Below are positions 60,342 through 64,000 of a DNA stretch of 64,000 nucleotides, in pieces. The first letter of the stretch is position 1, and the number at the start of each line of letters is the position of its first letter. A model generated the notes under the pieces. That model was not told the origin of the DNA and did no database searches. It saw only the letters and a list, made by a program, of their open reading frames with translations. A program made the translations under genes and the position numbers. This DNA is from Flagellimonas beolgyonensis (lineage in GTDB: Bacteria > Bacteroidota > Bacteroidia > Flavobacteriales > Flavobacteriaceae), in assembly GCF_003992615.1 (NCBI RefSeq), contig NZ_RZMY01000013.1:1-64000 (forward strand), given 5' to 3'.

Positions 60342-61568
60342 TTGGTAAAAACCAATAAGCTTAACGTTTTTAACGATCCAATTTACGGTTTTATTGGAAC
60401 TCCAAACGAACTAATTTTCAGTCTGATCTCGCATCCATTTTTTCAGAGATTGCGACGGATTTCGCAAATGGGTATGTCCTACATGGTGTATCCAGGAGCC
60501 CATCATACACGATTTCACCACGCATTGGGAAGCATGCACTTGATGACCAAAGCCATTCATGTGTTGCGCATGAAGGGCATTGAAATTACCGAGGAGGAAG
60601 AAAATGGATTGCTTTGCGCCATTTTGTTGCACGATATCGGCCACGGACCCTTTTCTCATGCATTGGAAGGTTTTGTACTGAAAGATTTGAGCCACGAAAA
60701 ACTTTCCATGCAATTTATGCTGGAACTCAACAAACAGTTCAACGGGCAGTTGGAAACCGCCATTTCCATATTTAAAGGCGACCACCACAAACCATTTTTG
60801 AATCAATTAGTGTCCAGTCAATTGGATATGGACCGTCTTGATTACCTTAAAAGAGACAGTTTTTACTCCGGGGTTACGGAAGGCAACATCAATTCCGAAC
60901 GACTTATTTCGATGCTTCATGTGGTGGACGGGCATTTGGTGTTGGAAGAAAAAGGGATTTACGCCGTGGAAAAATTCCTGATGGCACGAAGGTTCATGTA
61001 CTGGCAGGTGTATTTGCACAAAACAGGCCTTGTGGCAGAACAGCTACTGGTCCGTATCATGCAAAGGGCTCGGGAACTCTTGCAGAACGGTGATCAATTG
61101 GCGGCGAGCGAGCCTTTGTTGTTTTTCCTAAACCAGAATGAAGCAGTTACCATGGACAAGACCATATTGGAGACCTTTGCACGACTGGATGATGTGGATG
61201 TATTGGCTGCCTTGAAAAACTGGCAAACCCACGATGATTTTGTGCTCTCCAAAATGTGCAGTATGCTTTTGGACAGAAGGTTGTTGCATGTGAAAATCAA
61301 AAAGCAGCCCATGGACCAACAAAAATTGAATGAAAAGTTGCAAGGTATCATCCAAAAGTACGATCTTTCAGTAGCTGAAGCCGCTAACTTTGTGTTTCAG
61401 GGTGAGATATCGAACAAGGCCTACAATCAAAAACAACAGGCCATTTACATTCTAAAAAAGAATGGGAAAATTTCGGACGTGTTGAAAGAATCAGACCAAT
61501 TGAGCTTAAAGGCATTGTCGAAGACCGTTACCAAATACTACAGCTGCTATCCCAAGGAGGCTGTTTAA
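60342..61568 (+). CDS. HD-domain phosphohydrolase, dNTPase-like
   Basis: About 408 residues from a TTG at 60342 ([16 protein letters not shown]). A GTG at 60321 is in frame but overlaps the promoter -7 element. The HD metal site is spread over [11 protein letters not shown] (His), [16 protein letters not shown] (HD, then H) and [14 protein letters not shown] (Asp). This is the SAMHD1/dGTPase-like group common in bacteria; the nucleotide substrate is not certain. The gene is divergent from porX and followed 23 bases later by lpxD. Confidence 0.88.
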   Translation: MVKTNKLNVFNDPIYGFIGTPNELIFSLISHPFFQRLRRISQMGMSYMVYPGAHHTRFHHALGSMHLMTKAIHVLRMKGIEITEEEENGLLCAILLHDIGHGPFSHALEGFVLKDLSHEKLSMQFMLELNKQFNGQLETAISIFKGDHHKPFLNQLVSSQLDMDRLDYLKRDSFYSGVTEGNINSERLISMLHVVDGHLVLEEKGIYAVEKFLMARRFMYWQVYLHKTGLVAEQLLVRIMQRARELLQNGDQLAASEPLLFFLNQNEAVTMDKTILETFARLDDVDVLAALKNWQTHDDFVLSKMCSMLLDRRLLHVKIKKQPMDQQKLNEKLQGIIQKYDLSVAEAANFVFQGEISNKAYNQKQQAIYILKKNGKISDVLKESDQLSLKALSKTVTKYYSCYPKEAV

Positions 61569-61578
61569 CAAATTTTGT

Positions 61579-61586
61579 TACTTTTG
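61579..61586 (+). promoter_or_regulatory. -7 element (TACTTTTG) of lpxD
   Basis: TACTTTTG followed by CA matches TAnnTTTG and ends five bases before the lpxD ATG, predicting a very short leader. Confidence 0.45.
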
Positions 61587-61591
61587 CACAG

Positions 61592-62629
61592 ATGAAATTT
61601 ACAGCCACCCAAATTGCCGGACTCCTAGAGGGGGAAGTTGAGGGAAATCCTCAAATCGCTGTCCATAAATTATCGAAAATCGAAGAAGGTGAAAAAGGTT
61701 CATTGACCTTTCTTGCCAACCCAAAATACACCTCCTATATTTATTCGACCAAGGCTTCCATCACCATTGTGAACAAGGACTTTGTTCCCGAACAATCCCT
61801 TTCCACGACCTTGATCAAGGTGGAAGATGCCTACAAGTCGTTTTCCAAACTATTGGAGTATTACAATCAGGTCAAGAACAATAAATCAGGTATTGAGAAC
61901 CCCTCTTACATTTCTGACAATGTAAGTTATGGCGAAGGTTTTTATCTCGGTGCGTTTTCGTACTTGGGCAACAATGTGACCATAGGGGACAACGTAAAGC
62001 TCTTTCCGAATGTTTTTATTGGCGACAATGTAAAAATCGGAAACAACGTGGTGGTGTTTGCAGGAGCGAAAATTTATTCCGAAACACAGATTGGCAACAA
62101 CTGTGTGATCCATGGCGGTGCCATTATCGGTGCCGATGGTTTTGGTTTTACGCCCAACGCAAATGGGGAATATAGCAAGGTGCCACAAACAGGCAACGTG
62201 ATCTTGGAAGACAATGTGGATGTAGGTGCGGGAACCACAATTGATCGCGCCACATTAGGGTCTACCATTTTAAGAAAAGGGGTAAAGCTGGACAATCAGA
62301 TCCAGATTGCCCATAATGTGGAAATTGGTGAACATACCGCCATTGCTGCCCAAACGGGCATTGCCGGATCAACCAAAATTGGAAAAAACTGTTTGATTGG
62401 TGGCCAAGTGGGCATTGTTGGGCATATTACCATTGGAGACAGGGTGCGAATTCAGGCCCAATCCGGTATCGGCAGAAATGTCAAGGACGATGAAGTGCTG
62501 CAGGGATCACCAGCCCTAAGTTATGGCGACTTCAACAAATCATACGTACACTTTAAGAATCTACCAAGACTGGTAAATCAAATCTCCAACATAGAAAAAA
62601 AGGTTGAAGGTGAACAAAATAAGCAATAA
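61592..62629 (+). CDS. lpxD: UDP-3-O-(3-hydroxyacyl)glucosamine N-acyltransferase
   Basis: Third step of lipid A synthesis, adding the N-linked hydroxyacyl chain. The 345 residues have the N-terminal uridine-binding domain (about 1-100) and a left-handed beta helix of hexapeptide repeats (about 105-320, e.g. [20 protein letters not shown]). The catalytic His is in [16 protein letters not shown] near 241. It precedes lpxC-fabZ with overlapping ends, the usual Bacteroidota lipid A order. Confidence 0.96.
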   Translation: MKFTATQIAGLLEGEVEGNPQIAVHKLSKIEEGEKGSLTFLANPKYTSYIYSTKASITIVNKDFVPEQSLSTTLIKVEDAYKSFSKLLEYYNQVKNNKSGIENPSYISDNVSYGEGFYLGAFSYLGNNVTIGDNVKLFPNVFIGDNVKIGNNVVVFAGAKIYSETQIGNNCVIHGGAIIGADGFGFTPNANGEYSKVPQTGNVILEDNVDVGAGTTIDRATLGSTILRKGVKLDNQIQIAHNVEIGEHTAIAAQTGIAGSTKIGKNCLIGGQVGIVGHITIGDRVRIQAQSGIGRNVKDDEVLQGSPALSYGDFNKSYVHFKNLPRLVNQISNIEKKVEGEQNKQ

Positions 62630-64000
62630 GCAACGTACCATAAAAAAGAAAGTGACGCTACAGGGAGTAGGGTTGCATACTGGGGAAAACGTTACCATGA
62701 GTTTTTTGCCCGCGGACGAAAACCATGGGTATGCATTTAAACGCATAGACCTTGAAGGGGAACCCATCATAGAGGCCGATGCCAACTATGTGGTAAACAC
62801 CCAAAGAGGAACCAACCTTGAAAAAAACGGGGTCAAAATACATACTTCAGAGCATGTATTGGCTGCCTTGGTAGGTATGGAAATCGACAATGTCCTGATT
62901 GAATTGGACGCTCCCGAACCTCCCATTATGGATGGTTCCTCCAAGTTTTTTGTAAAAGCTTTGGAAGAAGCGGGCATTGAGGAGCAGGACCAGGAGCGTG
63001 AAGAATTTGTGGTAAAGGATGTTATTTCCTATAAAGATGAGACCACGGGGAGCGAGATTACCGTTATTCCAGCAGATCATTACCAAGTAACCACCATGGT
63101 GGACTTTGGCACCAAAGTGTTGGGCACACAAAACGCCACTTTGGACAGCATGTCCGATTTTAAGGAGGAGATTGCCGATGCCCGTACTTTTAGTTTCTTG
63201 CATGAACTGGAAATGCTATTGGAACATGGCCTGATCAAAGGCGGTGATCTTAACAACGCCATTGTTTATGTGGACAAGGAGATTTCCGAATCCACCATGA
63301 AAAAATTGGAAAAGGCCTTTAACAAAGAAAAACTGTCCGTGAAACCCAATGGTATTTTGGACAACCTGACCCTACATTATCCCAACGAGGCCGCGCGACA
63401 TAAATTATTGGATGTTATTGGTGACTTGGCTTTGGCCGGAACACGGATTCGTGGCAAGGTAATCGCCAACAAGCCCGGACACTTCGTGAATACGCAGTTT
63501 GCCAAGAAGCTGTCCAAGATCATCAAGATAGAAAAGCGGAACAAGGTGCCATCCTACGATTTGAACCAGGAACCGTTGATGGATGTGAACAAAATCATGG
63601 AAAAATTGCCCCACCGACCTCCATTTTTGTTGGTGGATAAAATTTTGGAACTTTCAGACACCCACGTTGTCGGGGTTAAGAATGTTACCATGAACGAGCC
63701 CTTTTTTGTCGGGCATTTTCCTGGAGCGCCAGTAATGCCAGGGGTACTACAAGTAGAAGCCATGGCGCAAACCGGAGGGATTTTGGTACTGAGCACTGTT
63801 CCAGATCCTGAAAATTACCTGACCTTCTTCATGAAGATCGATAATGTGAAATTCAAACAGCAGGTGGTTCCCGGAGATACTTTAATTTTTAAATGCGATT
63901 TGGTCTCACCCATAAGAAGGGGGATTTGCCATATGCAGGCGTATGCCTATGCCAATGGAAAATTGGTTTCGGAAGCGGAACTGATGGCACAGATCGTTAA
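62610..64000 (+). CDS. lpxC-fabZ: Bifunctional LpxC deacetylase / FabZ dehydratase, cut by window edge
   Basis: Two enzymes fused, as is typical for Bacteroidota: LpxC removes the acetyl group in the committed step of lipid A synthesis, and FabZ dehydrates 3-hydroxyacyl-ACP. The start is GTG at 62610 (a TTG at 62604 is also possible), overlapping lpxD by 20 bases. LpxC motifs are [16 protein letters not shown] (zinc His) and [14 protein letters not shown] (zinc His/Asp). FabZ begins near residue 328 with [16 protein letters not shown] and has the catalytic [19 protein letters not shown]. The frame is open to base 64000 after ELMAQIV, so only the last few residues are missing. Confidence 0.94.
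   Translation, partial: MNKISNKQRTIKKKVTLQGVGLHTGENVTMSFLPADENHGYAFKRIDLEGEPIIEADANYVVNTQRGTNLEKNGVKIHTSEHVLAALVGMEIDNVLIELDAPEPPIMDGSSKFFVKALEEAGIEEQDQEREEFVVKDVISYKDETTGSEITVIPADHYQVTTMVDFGTKVLGTQNATLDSMSDFKEEIADARTFSFLHELEMLLEHGLIKGGDLNNAIVYVDKEISESTMKKLEKAFNKEKLSVKPNGILDNLTLHYPNEAARHKLLDVIGDLALAGTRIRGKVIANKPGHFVNTQFAKKLSKIIKIEKRNKVPSYDLNQEPLMDVNKIMEKLPHRPPFLLVDKILELSDTHVVGVKNVTMNEPFFVGHFPGAPVMPGVLQVEAMAQTGGILVLSTVPDPENYLTFFMKIDNVKFKQQVVPGDTLIFKCDLVSPIRRGICHMQAYAYANGKLVSEAELMAQIV

Overview
The window is chromosomal DNA from a marine-type member of the Flavobacteriaceae (Bacteroidota), probably close to Muricauda/Allomuricauda. The evidence is PorX (the type IX secretion regulator), a fused LpxC-FabZ gene, TAnnTTTG promoter elements of the Bacteroidota housekeeping sigma factor, many DUF-type proteins typical of flavobacteria, and moderate-to-low G+C. 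No rRNA, tRNA, CRISPR array or insertion sequence was seen. No gene-free stretch exceeds 300 bases.

Layout. 1-10.2 kb: the N-terminal part of a large repeat-domain surface protein (cut by the window edge), uvrA, an ECF sigma factor with a 47-residue partner, nth, bcp, a conserved protein of unknown role, and an MBL-fold hydrolase. 10.2-24 kb: mostly minus strand, with an esterase / membrane protein / dihydroorotase-like / BatA-like operon, a glycosyltransferase, a fatty acid hydroxylase, a TPR signalling protein, a GDSL hydrolase, an S10 peptidase, a Gfo/Idh/MocA oxidoreductase and a TIGR02757-lolD pair. 24-33.4 kb: msrA-folE, a TonB-dependent receptor with a His/Cys-rich small partner (probable metal uptake), and DUF937-serA-serC (serine synthesis) beside a LuxC-like acyl-CoA reductase. 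33.4-48.6 kb: ferredoxin, ychF, an EamA transporter, parE-parC, a second hydroxylase, terC, an XRE regulator facing an M14 peptidase, an Lrp regulator, DinB, aroB and proline dehydrogenase.

The most interesting part is an AT-richer island at about 48.6-55.7 kb. It holds a HlyD-type membrane fusion protein, a C39-peptidase ABC exporter split by one in-frame TAG, a small HTH protein, two tandem double-glycine-leader peptides (47 and 44 aa) with very hydrophobic glycine-rich cores, an exported HEEGH-motif protein with a barrel-like C-terminus, a CPBP intramembrane protease (a usual immunity or processing family), and an N-truncated AraC-type regulator. Two identical 12-bp palindromes 20 bp apart lie upstream of the export operon. 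A 22-bp element (19/22 identical) occurs upstream of both the peptide genes and the CPBP gene. Together this reads as a bacteriocin- or pheromone-like peptide export system, with its transporter either recently inactivated or read through.

55.7-64 kb returns to core genes: DUF4258-like, ald, a small exported peptide, tsaE, porX, an HD-domain phosphohydrolase, lpxD and lpxC-fabZ (cut by the window edge).
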